The notes beneath the pieces were generated by a model that saw only the letters and a program-made list of their open reading frames with translations, did no database searches and had not been told where the DNA came from. A stretch of DNA of 64,000 nucleotides, taken from the NCBI GenBank assembly GCA_902805475.1, contig CADCSX010000025.1, positions 558,001-622,000 of the forward strand. The letters are read 5' to 3'. Source of the DNA: Entonaema liquescens. Its lineage: Eukaryota > Ascomycota > Sordariomycetes > Xylariales > Xylariaceae. Position numbers and translations under genes: made by a program. Below, one piece after another: positions 46,362-56,186 of the stretch; positions within the stretch are counted from its first letter, which is position 1, and every line of letters begins with the position of its first letter.

Positions 46362-46869
46362 TACGACGAGGTAGTAATGAGGAGGCCGGACATGCCGCGA
46401 GACGACATGTGGGAGAAATGTGAGAGAGCGAAGGGGTAATTTGCATCATTGCTGTAATATAGGCGTATCGTGCGAATTCAACGGAAGGACTACTGGGTTG
46501 GCATAGGTTGTCATCTTTCAAGGCATTATCAAGATATTTTGAGTAAAGCACCCCTATTATGCTGAGATTCCTGGTCATGCGATGTGCAAGTTTAGATTGC
46601 TGCTCAAGCTTTTCATCTTCAATGACTAGATTTGTTCTATTAGAGCTAGAGTAAAGTATATTGGAGACGCTATTTCAGTATTGCGCCCCTTTCTTCCTAC
46701 CGATATCATTTGTATGACCCCCAACGCCGAGGCCTCATGATTAGATAGAAACCGCCTCATTACCTATGCATCCCAGCCCATATCCCATATCCCCCAACAT
46801 ACAAATACACCAAGCATAGGAAGCTTGAATTCAAGATTTAGTTCGAGCAACCACCTAATAGACTACCTC
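46362..46869. other. Convergent intergenic region
   Basis: These are the 3' flanks of Vps55 and the Gyp7 gene. A TAGGTACC motif lies at 46871-46878, at the edge of the Gyp7 coding sequence. No gene is seen. Confidence 0.5.
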
Positions 46870-49427
46870 CTAGGTACCATCGGTAGTGATTTTTTCACTT
46901 TTCTTCTGCGCAGCCTTGCGTGGAAGCACTTCTATGTTCTTACTTAGTAGCTTCCGCAGCTCGGGGGTAATCGTCTTTTTAGGCTGCTCCTCTGTGGCCT
47001 TTCCGTTATTTCCCCTTGGCTGCCTAGGCGAAGTAGACGTAGAATTTGACGACGAATCTTGTTGTGTCCTTGGTGTTGGGAAGTTTTGCTTCTTATCTAT
47101 AGCTTCAATCAACCGCTGGAAGCGGCGGAACAATTGCTCTGCCCGGATTAACGTGGACTCGAGATCCATTGTATTTGATAATTCATTGACTATGAGGATG
47201 ATCAGTAACAAGTTGGATTCAAAAGAGGATTATAGAACTCACCATATTTAAGCACTTCGTCGAAATGCTTGAGATGAATCATTATTACATCTCGGTGCTT
47301 CTCCAAAATAGCGAGGGCCACGAATAAGTGAAAGCTGCTGCTCAAGTAGTCTGTCCATAGCACTTCCCATAGGTGCAAGACATCCATCCACTCAAATTCG
47401 CGTTTGTACCAGACCAATAGCATGCGGAAGAAGAAGAAAAAGTTGGTACTTTCGGCTGACTCAAGGTGGGCGTATAACTTGGGGTCCATGAACTGTACTA
47501 GCTGGTTCAGCGTGAGGAGCTGGTTTCGCATACCGGACTGATCCCGTAGGAAATTTCGTTCCATTCGATCCATGAAATGCTGAAATCCCCAGAAAGCGAC
47601 AGCATCATCCTGCATAACGGCATATATCGGAGCAAGTAGGTCAGACATCCCCTGGACGTAACCAAGGTCCCTATTAAATTCGTTATAGGTGAGCAGCATA
47701 TCCTTCATCTGTTCCATATGGACATTGGTGCCAGCTTCAGCAAACGGGGAGTCGGGATCTGGATGAGGAAGATCTTCCCCTGCAAATATCGGGACTGTGC
47801 GGTCAGTCCGATGTACGTCTTTTTCTGTGTCAAACGTTCAGCATAAATATAGTAGTAGCGAATAGAAGTAGTAAAACTTACCGATCCTGCCTCTCTGCTC
47901 TCGCCACCAATCACCATCTTCTCCTTCTCCGCCAAGGTCTACCAGCCTTTCCCACCAGGCAGCCTTTAGTTTTACGTATTCGTCCCTTAAAGATGCGAGT
48001 GCTGCTTTGCGTTCCTCACTTGTGCTATACCAATCGTACACTCCGAGAAGGAATAGCCAGGCTTCCTTGCGGACCCCGTCTTCCGGATCGAGACCACCAT
48101 GGAAGACCCGCTCCTTAACCTCGTCAATAGTGACTGCAAGACGTCCGGTTCGAGGATCAAAAAAAGTGTTCCACTCTTTAAGGGTTACAGGTTTCCTCCG
48201 CTCCTCCAAGGTTAGGGTGCTTGTTTCAAGCAATTCAAACGCTCCAACATCAGTGTCTTCTAACTCCAATACGTCACGCGCGGTCCATATTCTCTGGCTT
48301 CTATCCCTTTCACTCTGTTCGGCTATACCCATCGCCCATCGAGCCAGGTATATCCTTGCGCTATCAAATTCATCTTGCAAGGTTTGGACTTCAGGATTCC
48401 TCATCAATCTCCGCACCTGAGGTGGTATCCTTGGGTTATCGATTATATCCTGGGCGGTTCTCCGCGTGAAGGTTGTCACTTTGCTAAACTTCTCCAGGAG
48501 GTTCCACCCAGTCTCTTTCACAAACTTCATAACAGGATCCATCTCCGCATCGTTTTGGTTGCTAGGGCCCGCTCGCGGAGTTCCTGCGCGGTTGCGCGAG
48601 GATATACCTTGGGAACTATCATTCCTGCCAATTTGTGAAGGCGTGCTGGACGTCAACTTTCCACCAAAAGCCTCGCTATCTTCTTTACTCGGCTCTACTA
48701 GATAAATGTTCGGTTCAGCTCCACTCCTTTCGATCCGGACGTAGCGTTTCAGCCAACGAAGGACCTCGTCGCCACCCCAGAACATCTGGCCATTTTCGCC
48801 GAAAGGGTCAAAGCTCTCCCTAGCTCGCTTCTTCTTCTGGAGTATAGTTGATTGACATTCGCTATCGTGGAAGAATAGAGCTGGGAAGCTGTCCCCAGCC
48901 CTCGTGTTGATTACCAAAGACCCGAACCACCACCCCAAGCTCGGTGGCCGTACAAGTAAAGAGTATATCGCACTAACAGGTATAGCGAAGGCATAATGAC
49001 CGATGGATCCTTTGTGGGTGGTTACGGTGGGTGGTGGTGGTACAAGATAGCTTTGCCTCGGCGGTGATTCGCCATCGGTAAGATCTACTTTCACGTATAT
49101 GCTGGCGGCATCGCCAAGAGACGACTCCGGTAACCAAGCAAGTAACAGGTCTGCTGATGCCGGGGAGTTAGAAGCGGCGGAGGAGGAAGATGTTGGTCGT
49201 TCATCATGGGGTCTTTTTTGTTGTAGCAGCGCTATGTAGCCGGGGATGTTATCCTTAGATGAAGGAGTAGGATGAACGTAAACTTTGCTCTTAGAAAACA
49301 ACAGTTTGACCCCCTTCCCGGTCTCGGTATGGGTGATAGTATCATACTCGCCCTCCTCGTCGTCGCTCATGGCGTAGAAACTTCCTGTTGGCGAACTGGC
49401 TCTACCCTGTGGGGGAGCTGATGTCAT
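46870..49427 (-). CDS. GYP7: Rab GTPase-activating protein Gyp7 (TBC domain)
   Basis: Three exons, 49427-47882, 47824-47243 and 47189-46870, give 815 residues. Gyp7 stimulates GTP hydrolysis on Ypt7/Rab7-type GTPases and so controls vacuole fusion. The N-terminal half has the DUF3548-like region (KLLFSKSKVYVHP, LGWWFGSLVINTRAG). The TBC domain starts near LKEWNTFFDPRTGRL and GLDPEDGVRKEAWLFLLG. The first intron sits at RGRI|EKDVHRTDR, and the join restores the catalytic Arg-finger motif (IxxDxxRT). The Gln finger is in YVQGMSDLLAP. The second intron joins VLKYV to NELSNTMDLESTL, giving the last TBC helices. The tail is Ser/Thr/Pro- and Lys-rich. An acidic SDDEEGEYDTI lies near the start. Confidence 0.94.
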
Positions 49428-50601
49428 GGCGGGGTGTGGTCCTATCCAGCTCGGATGGGCTGGATGTTATGGATTAATAAAATGAGGTATCTCAAGTTAC
49501 TAATGGTATATGGATCTAGATCCCTGGATGTTGAGATTTCGTTTTTTTTTTTCTTTCTAATCCTGTAGGGCTAAATTTATGATGGAAATAACATGTGAGC
49601 AAAAAAGGTGTTTGAGCTTGAGGGAGGTCTTGAATAAGACAGCAGGTGCGTCGTCGTGCCCCGCCACGCGCCAATCGACGGTTAATCATAGAGGGGCCGC
49701 CATCGCCCCCAAACACTAAATTACTGGTATCGATACGTCAAATCACCGCTAGAAGAAGACTAAAATTTAGTACTAAGAACGTGCTGCCTTAGCGTGCAAT
49801 TGCCCAGTCACCTGCATTTGATTCCATCAGTTTCATCAGTTCCATCTGCAGGCCACGAAAGTCAACGTGACGAATCAGACTCATGACATCGGTTATCACC
49901 ATTTTGCATACCTTGCAACTGAACCACTTACTTACAGTCATTACGCACTTCGCACTCGCACTCGCAACAAAAATAGCTAAGTCGACAAATTCCTAATATT
50001 GGATATGCACTGTATAATAAGACGAAAATAAATATATTATGAATAAGGCGTGGAGGAACAAGTACAAACCAAATTATCTAACCTAGGGCCTACGTATCGA
50101 ACACGCAATACGAAGAAAGGTGGATATGTTATCCGAGTAGGCAACAGCATTTTCATCCCTTTCCTAGGCTAGAGTATGCGTAGGAACCAAAGAAATCATA
50201 ACACTTTTATAATCTAGATGTTACGATGCCCCTCTCTCATCCTTCCTTACAAAGGCTTAGGCTTTGATGTAGTAACCAACAACCGATATAATTTACAAGG
50301 GATCTCTTCTATCCGTTTCCATAACAATTTCAATTCCGAGGGTATTTACTAGCTCGCCATAAATTACATAGACAGACAAGGTGGATGTGAGTCCAACGAT
50401 ACCGGGGCGCAGTTATGCGTAGGTATTGTAGTCACAGAGCTCCATGATCGTATCAGGATCCGCGCCCTGCCTCCCGCAGCTTGGCGTCCGATATAGCCTC
50501 ACCCCGAGCCCCTGTCTCGATTCCTAATTCCAAATTTCAAGATCCCAGGACAGCGCGACCAAACGGAAGCGTCATAAAGTCCCGTCGATCTGTCAATAAC
50601 C
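49428..50601. other. Intergenic region
   Basis: No gene is recognised. It contains the promoter of the Gyp7 gene (near 49440-49700) and the 3' flank of the Mso1 gene. The short open frames at 49516-49716 and 50481-50702 overlap known genes or lack features. Confidence 0.45.
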
Positions 50602-51384
50602 TCATCTCATCCGAGGCCCACTCGGCAGGCCTACCGGTCGCCTCGCCCCGGGCCTACCTCCACTTGCTGGCCCCGGGTCGTATGAGGGACCACCTCCTCT
50701 AGAATTTCCATCGTACATACCCCCAGGTGCAAACCTATCTTCGTAGTCTCCACTTCCATAGTTACCATTACCCCTAGAGTTGCTTTGCGGTGGTGGTTGA
50801 AAAGGTCCGCTGCTTGCGCCCGGACTTGTTGTCCTCGAGCCGCCAAACAGTCGCTGCTTCAGTCTATCTTGTGCCGAACCCCCTGATGAAGTAGTAGGCG
50901 GTGCCGTTCCGGCGGTCTGGTAGCTCCCGGCTCTTTGACTTGGTAACGGTCTCGCCGCCACCTCCTCCCGTCCAGCCATAGGGTCCGAGTTGCGGAATGG
51001 GCTGTTTCTAGGGTCGTTATTACGTATGCCAGGTGGCGCGCCTCTACCTCTCCTTAAACTTTGCGCGTCTTGCGGCTGCGACACCGGATTATTGTCCCAG
51101 AGTGAACTTAAACCACCCTGAGGTTGCTGAGTAAGACCACCGTATCTCGAACCGACTTGTGATGGTTGCGCGTATACTGCAGCAACTGGAGGAGGTGCTT
51201 TAGGATCGGGCGGTAGCCATGATGGAAACGGTTTGCCTTTCTCGGTGTAGTATGATCGGAGGACTCTGCACACGTGTGTATCGTCCTCAGTATCGCCGTC
51301 GGCTTCGCTGCTAAGAAATGATCGTTGAAGGTTGGAGATTTTCGAAGTTGTCGCGCCGACAAGGTTGCTATACCAGGCCGACAT
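50602..51384 (-). CDS. MSO1: Sec1-binding exocytosis protein Mso1
   Basis: A single exon of 260 residues. Residues 1-65 match the Mso1 Sec1-binding domain: MSAWYSNLVGATTSKISNLQ, DDTHVCRVLRSYYTEKG and PFPSWLPPDPKAPPP. In yeast Mso1 binds the SM protein Sec1 and supports SNARE assembly at exocytic sites together with Sec4. The remaining ~190 residues are Gly/Pro/Ser/Arg-rich and disordered. They include RLKQRLFGGSRTTSP, a short conserved motif in fungal homologues, and end in RRPVGLPSGPRMR. The repetitive Gly-rich tail gives open frames in other registers, which I discount. Confidence 0.9.
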   Translation of the reverse strand: MSAWYSNLVGATTSKISNLQRSFLSSEADGDTEDDTHVCRVLRSYYTEKGKPFPSWLPPDPKAPPPVAAVYAQPSQVGSRYGGLTQQPQGGLSSLWDNNPVSQPQDAQSLRRGRGAPPGIRNNDPRNSPFRNSDPMAGREEVAARPLPSQRAGSYQTAGTAPPTTSSGGSAQDRLKQRLFGGSRTTSPGASSGPFQPPPQSNSRGNGNYGSGDYEDRFAPGGMYDGNSRGGGPSYDPGPASGGRPGARRPVGLPSGPRMR

Positions 51385-52057
51385 GTTGTCTTATGGCCCT
51401 GGATAAGCTTAAGGGGATTAGTTCTTGGATAAATGCGTCCCGGCAAGTATGTTCGGATGATTCCCGTGAAGAGTTCAGCTAAGGTTTTGAATTATTTGGA
51501 CACGTGTTGTATTTTGGAAAAGTTGGTGTAAATACAGGATGGGCGAAGTTTAAATATATCCCCGTGGTTGGTATGGAGAAAAGAAAAAGGGTGTTCAGGA
51601 ATCTGTTTCAAAAGAATTAGGTCGGTGAGAATGAGTGATTGAAATCAATGCCGACCAAGGTTGGTGGATAATGGATAACGCTATGTAACAAGAAAACGGA
51701 GTAATGCAATCAATCCGCGATGGGATAAAATACCTAAAATACCTAAAATACCCCGCCAAGCTAATAGGTCCGCCCCTGAGCCATAAGCCTTAAGTCGCAT
51801 GCTTAAGTGTTGTAATAGTGACCTATACACCAGTGCCTTGGAACGTCAATTGGCAAATAAGATGCATCGCGCATTGGTAATTATACATGATTAGCCGCCT
51901 ATGTTATTAAACGTCATTCGTTTTAACCAATACTTTGTGCGAAAAAGAAACTGCTGCGCCTGTATATTTAGAAAGATACCCGTAGGTATCAAAAAGGGTA
52001 TCAAGACTTTTAACGTAATGTAAGATGCTAGAGCTTGAATTCCGGTCATAACATCTT
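51385..52057. other. Intergenic region
   Basis: No gene is seen. It is the promoter of the Mso1 gene and the 3' flank of Mak16. A TACCTAAAA tandem repeat lies at 51730-51752. Confidence 0.45.
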
Positions 52058-53189
52058 CTAGAAGGCAAGTTCCTCCCTATGCCGTTCGAACTCATGTTCG
52101 TGCTCAATCTCCTTTCCGCGTCGAGCCACTTTCTTCGGCTTCGGGCGGATAACCCTTGCTCTCTTTCTCTTATCGCCCACGGCCTTCTTCTTAGTTGATT
52201 CTTCTTCACTATCTTCGCTCTCTGATTCCTCTTCCTTGTCAGACTCATCACTTCCTAGCCAGTCTTCGATATCTTCAAGGTCATCGTCGCTTTCCTCGAA
52301 GTCGCTGACGTATTCAACTGCTCCATCGGGCTCGTCATCTTCTTCCTCGTACTCAACTTCGTCTTCCGCCTCTTCTTCGTCCTCGTCTTCTATACCCTGG
52401 TCGAGGTCCTTGTCTCTCTTTCCTTCGCCCTCGCGCTCCATAGCATTGAGCACCTTCTTCCAAATCGTCTCGCTGACATTGAGTGGTTGATCGCCATATG
52501 CACCCGTACGCAGCCTCTGCATAAGCTCTCGTTCGATTGTACGTTCCAGCTTAGCAGCAGCCTCTGCCTTACGTTCTCTTGTTTCTTCTCGTCGTCTGAT
52601 CTTAGGTGCCATCTTGGGTACGACCTTCTCACCTAGGCGTGCCTCTTCCTTAGCAAGCCTTCTCATCCTTATCGCCACTTGCGTAAGCCTAGTGACTCGC
52701 TGTTTCGCTTTGTGGACCAGGAATTTGGGCCAGTAGATTAATTGTTCATCGATCTGCTTGAGGGCGGTAGCATAATTCTGCGACAACTTGATTCTCTGCC
52801 ACAGTTTCGACGGCATGTGGGCTCGTTCCTTTACCTAGTCAGCAGGTAAATAGAGAGCAAGTATACAGAGTCACTAACAATGGTCTTCATATATAGGTAT
52901 AAGGTGCCTTTGGTCGGATGCGCCCGAACTGTGGCATAACGGGAATTGGCAAGAGGACATGACTGTCTGTTGCAAAGACCTGTTACGTTATATCTATATT
53001 TGTGTTAGAAACGTGAGACTGCATAATTGGTATTCATCTTCTTACTCATTTCGACAAAAAGTCTTCTCTTTTGTAGTTCTGGTAATAAATTAGCACATGT
53101 AGTCTATGATGCAAAGTTTTAGAGTCTTACTTTAGCTTAAAGCTACAAAACTGTTTGTCGATAACCTGCCAAATAATTTCGTCCGACAT
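52058..53189 (-). CDS. MAK16: Ribosome biogenesis factor Mak16
   Basis: Mak16 is a nucleolar factor for 60S (25S rRNA) maturation. There are four exons: 53189-53131, 53078-53046, 52993-52879 and 52828-52058, giving 325 residues. Exon 1 encodes MSDEIIWQVIDKQFCSFKLK. Exon 2 is only 33 bases (TTKEKTFCRNE), and exon 3 encodes YNVTGLCNRQSCPLANSRYA. Together these form the conserved Cys-containing N-terminal domain (four Cys: FCSF, FCRN, LCNRQSC). Exon 4 continues ERAHMPSKLWQRIKLSQNY and WPKFLVHKAKQRVTRLTQ. The C-terminal third is a long Asp/Glu-rich stretch, typical of the family. The open frame starting at 52816 alone would lose the N-terminal domain. The third intron has a GTTAGT donor; its acceptor (AAAG rather than the CTAG six bases upstream) was chosen to keep TIERAHMP. 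Confidence 0.95.
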
Positions 53190-53665
53190 TGTGCTCGAAT
53201 GTCAAATATTGTCAAGTCTATCGAGCGAGCAGAGAGTTGGTTGACGAGTAGTGTTCTGGTGAAGCGGCAAACAGCTTGTGTCGAACTCTTGCGCTTGCGA
53301 ACTTCCCAAAAGGAAAAAAAAAAAAGTTCTGCCATTGCGGGAGGGTCTTGGACTGGAGCTATGGGAAGGCGGTAAGAAAATCGACTAGCTGATGGAGCTT
53401 TCCACCAATCATAAGCCTCGTAATGGATACTTTTGACGCGCACTGGCCAATTTGACGTATCTCCACTAACTTTTAGTGTAAGCGGGTGCCCGGGTGCTGT
53501 GCATCTGTGCATCTTGAATATTTGTAAATCGGATTCCAAAAGTGCATTTTTGGCCTCCTAATAATTCCGGTGATAAATTCAGCCTTCCGATATTTCCATA
53601 TTCACCCAATGGGTTTATCCATATAACCAAAGCTCCAGATTGGGGTTCTAAGGGGAGTATAGCTC
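53190..53665. other. Divergent promoter region, Mak16/Mss1
   Basis: The 476-base spacer separates Mak16 (minus) from the Mss1/MnmE gene (plus). An A-run lies at 53313-53324. The open frames here (53132-53539, 53542-53856) lack family features. Confidence 0.5.
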
Positions 53666-55537
53666 ATGTATCGCGCTGCCAGGAGGTGTGTGTTCACCCG
53701 TTTGAGGTGGTCCCAAAATACCATACAGTTCAGATCCCATCATCTGAGTCAACGGTCTCTCGTATCTGCGGGGGCTGCTCTAAGCTTGAACCACCGAAGT
53801 CCGACCGGTATTGGACAATCTATCCGTGGTTATTCCTCTTATCAGCTGCGCGATGATACAATATACGCGCTGTCAACAGCCGAAGGCAAGGCTGGGATCG
53901 CGGTGATCCGAATCTCGGGCCCCGCGTGCAGATCTGTAGGGCTTGCTTACTTCCAACCAACGACCATGGCTGATAAAATTATAAGATTTACCACGGGCTC
54001 TGCCCGAGCAAACCTTTTTTAAAGCCTCGCCGTGCTACCATCAGGACACTATATCATCCGGATTCAAGCGAATCAGAAATCCTCGATTCCGAGTCGTTGG
54101 TACTGTTCTTCCCGAATCCGAAAACAGTCACTGGCGATGATGTCCTGGAACTGCATGTGCATGGAGGCAGTGCAACCGTGAAAGCTGTTCTCTCAGCGAT
54201 TCCCAAATGCGCCGCAGACGGCCCCATCCGTTACGCCGAGCCCGGTGAATTCACCAAACGAGCATTTCTCAATGACCGGCTCGATTTAGCCCAGGTCGAG
54301 GCTCTCAGCGAGACCCTCGCCGCTGAGACAGAGCAGCAGCGACGTGCGGCGGTTCGTGGCAGTAGTGGCTCATTGGGTCGAACATACGAAGACTGGCGCC
54401 AGAGTCTTTTACATGCTCGGGCCGAGATGGAAGCTCTTATCGACTTTTCCGAAGATCAGCATTTCGACGAGTCGCCAGCTTCCCTTGTCGTTAATGTGAC
54501 GAATCAAGTAAGGCAAATCCTTCAGAGCATACACGTTCACGAAGGAGCGAGTGAGCGAAGCGAACTTCTTCGGAACGGGATCAAAATAGCCCTTGTGGGT
54601 CCGCCGAACGTAGGCAAAAGCTCGTTTATGAATCAGATCATCGGCAGGGAGGCGTCCATCGTATCTGGCGAGTCAGGTACTACTCGGGATATTATCGAGG
54701 CCAACCTAGATATTCGAGGTTATTTGTGTACATTTGCGGACACCGCCGGATTCAGAAGTTCTGTTCCACTTGATCCAACGGGTTCTCGCGGTTCCGAAGA
54801 TACTATAGGGGCTGTTGAAGAAGAGGGAATACGTAGGGCAAGGGTCAAAGCCACACAATCTGATGTCATCATCGTACTAACCTCTATCGAGATGGATACA
54901 CGTGGAAAACCCCAGATTCGCTTCGATACGGAAACCCTGAGACTCGCGGCGGACAGTAAGGAACGACTAGTAATTGTGAATAAGCGAGATGCTGTTTCCG
55001 ACGACGAGTTACGCATACTTACTCGGCGGTTCGCTGAGGATGTGCTTGGCAAAATCCAGGGACTCGAGGGAATTCGGCCGATACCCATTTCTTGCAAGGA
55101 GGCGCAAGATCTAGGTTCTGACCAGATCGACCCGGGGGGTCTCAGGGGGGTCGTAGATGCATTGGTTACATCATTTACTACAATGACATCGCTCCCCGCC
55201 ACCTTGCAAGACCTCCATGGTGTTACTGAACGTCAGCGACAGCTTCTCGTGAAATGTAGAGGGCATCTAGAGGATTACCTTGAAGCTATAGGATACACCG
55301 AATTAGCTAGCGAAAGCGGCCCCCACCACCACCTCGAGGGAAATGAAGATGCTGATATCACAATGGCGGCTGAGCATCTTCGTTACGCCGCAAACAACCT
55401 AGGACGGATCACGGGCCGCGGAGAGGTAGGTGATGTGGAGGAGATCCTAGGCGTAATCTTCGAGAAGTAAGTACCGGCGTATTACTACACTGGAGGATGC
55501 AACTGATATTTGAGACAGGTTCTGCGTGGGAAAGTGA
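53666..55537 (+). CDS. MSS1: Mitochondrial tRNA modification GTPase Mss1 (MnmE/TrmE family)
   Basis: Mss1, with Mto1, modifies wobble uridine (cmnm5U/taurine-type) of mitochondrial tRNAs. There are three exons: 53666-53935, 53986-55466 and 55519-55537, giving 589 residues. The N-terminus (MYRAARRCVFTRLRW, Arg/Ser-rich) looks like a mitochondrial presequence. The N-terminal formyl-THF-type domain opens DDTIYALSTAEGKAGIAVIR. The first join (ACRS|IYHGLCPSKPFLKPRRAT) uses a GTAGGG donor. The G domain has GPPNVGKSS (about residue 295), GTTRD, DTAG and NKRD. The open frame stops at 55470 if unspliced. A GTAAGT donor at 55467 and a CTGAT branch site lead to a 19-base exon, which gives GVIFE-KFCVGK. 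This restores the conserved C-terminal FCxGK motif with its Cys (residue 586). Confidence 0.95.
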
Positions 55538-55958
55538 TTGAATTCTCAAAGTAACAAATATACAGGTGAAGAATAATAATACCCTATTTGCGCCGTCCCC
55601 AATGCCTCCTTGATCATGCAATGCATTTTTCCTAAATCGTCAGATGTCTATGCCAAATCCTATCTCATGCTATAATAGTATACAGGTGGTGCTTGCGCGG
55701 TCTATGGTTTCTATGGTATGAATCTTTTTTCGTGGTATCGTCCAGTCCTAATAGTATAGTGATATCAAAATGCCGAATAATGCTCTCTAAATGCTGTCGT
55801 TGGTGGTGGTACAGAACAAATGAGATCGAGTGGTAATACAAGGCCGGGTCCAGTCGAGCGCTGCTGGGCTGGACCCGGCCGTGGCGAGAAGAGTATTAAA
55901 GTCGGCAGAAGGCCGGGATGAGTGGAAGAGAAGTCGGGATCCATGATGCCCGGACTCT
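55538..55958. other. Convergent intergenic region
   Basis: These are the 3' flanks of Mss1 and of the small repeat-protein gene. Near 55838-55882 an inverted repeat (AGGCCGGGTCCAG / CTGGACCCGGCCGT) could form a hairpin of about 12 base pairs with a loop of about 18. It lies in the transcribed 3' flank of the repeat-protein gene and could act as a 3' structure. Confidence 0.5.
55846..55880. repeat. Inverted repeat downstream of the repeat-protein gene
   Basis: GGCCGGGTCCAG is followed, after about 12 bases, by its reverse complement CTGGACCCGGCC. The arms are GC-rich and perfect over 12 bases. The position is about 80-115 bases past the stop codon of the minus-strand gene at 55959. Confidence 0.65.
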
Positions 55959-56186
55959 TTAGTTGTAGCCGCTTCGGCCAAAGTTGCTGAGCCGGCTGTC
56001 TTCCTCGTCACCATCCTTGTTGTAGCCACTTCGTCCGAAGTTCTTCTTGTCGTCGTCATCGCCGTCCTTGTTGTAACCGCTGCGTCCAAAGTTTCGCTTG
56101 TCATCCTCAGAGTCGCCATCCTTGTTGTAGCCGCTTCGGCCGAAGTTGGCAGGGCCAGAGACAGTGGTGAAAGAGAAGCCAGCCAT
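55959..56186 (-). CDS. Four-repeat small protein (NFGRSGYN repeats), unknown
   Basis: This is a 75-residue single-exon protein. After MAGFSFTTVSGPA it consists of four copies of NFGRSGYN. The first three are followed by KDGD, each with a short acidic spacer (SEDDKR, DDDKK, EEDSRLS). The fourth copy ends the protein. There is no cysteine, signal peptide or membrane segment. The first two spacers end in dibasic pairs (KR, KK) directly before the next repeat. Synonymous codons differ between copies (GGC CGA AGC, GGA CGC AGC, GGA CGA AGT), so protein sequence rather than DNA is being kept. The ATG context (AAAATGGC) is good. A TATA box and a CAA-rich leader suggest high expression. I do not recognise the family. 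The dibasic-flanked repeats recall precursors of cyclic RiPPs or pheromones, but the missing signal peptide and the lack of modifying enzymes nearby argue against that. Confidence 0.8.
   Translation of the reverse strand: MAGFSFTTVSGPANFGRSGYNKDGDSEDDKRNFGRSGYNKDGDDDDKKNFGRSGYNKDGDEEDSRLSNFGRSGYN

Noticed and set aside
55959..56186. Cyclic RiPP (ustiloxin-like) precursor
   Set aside because: There is no signal peptide and no UstYa-type, peptidase or other modifying enzyme within the window; the dibasic pairs alone are weak evidence.
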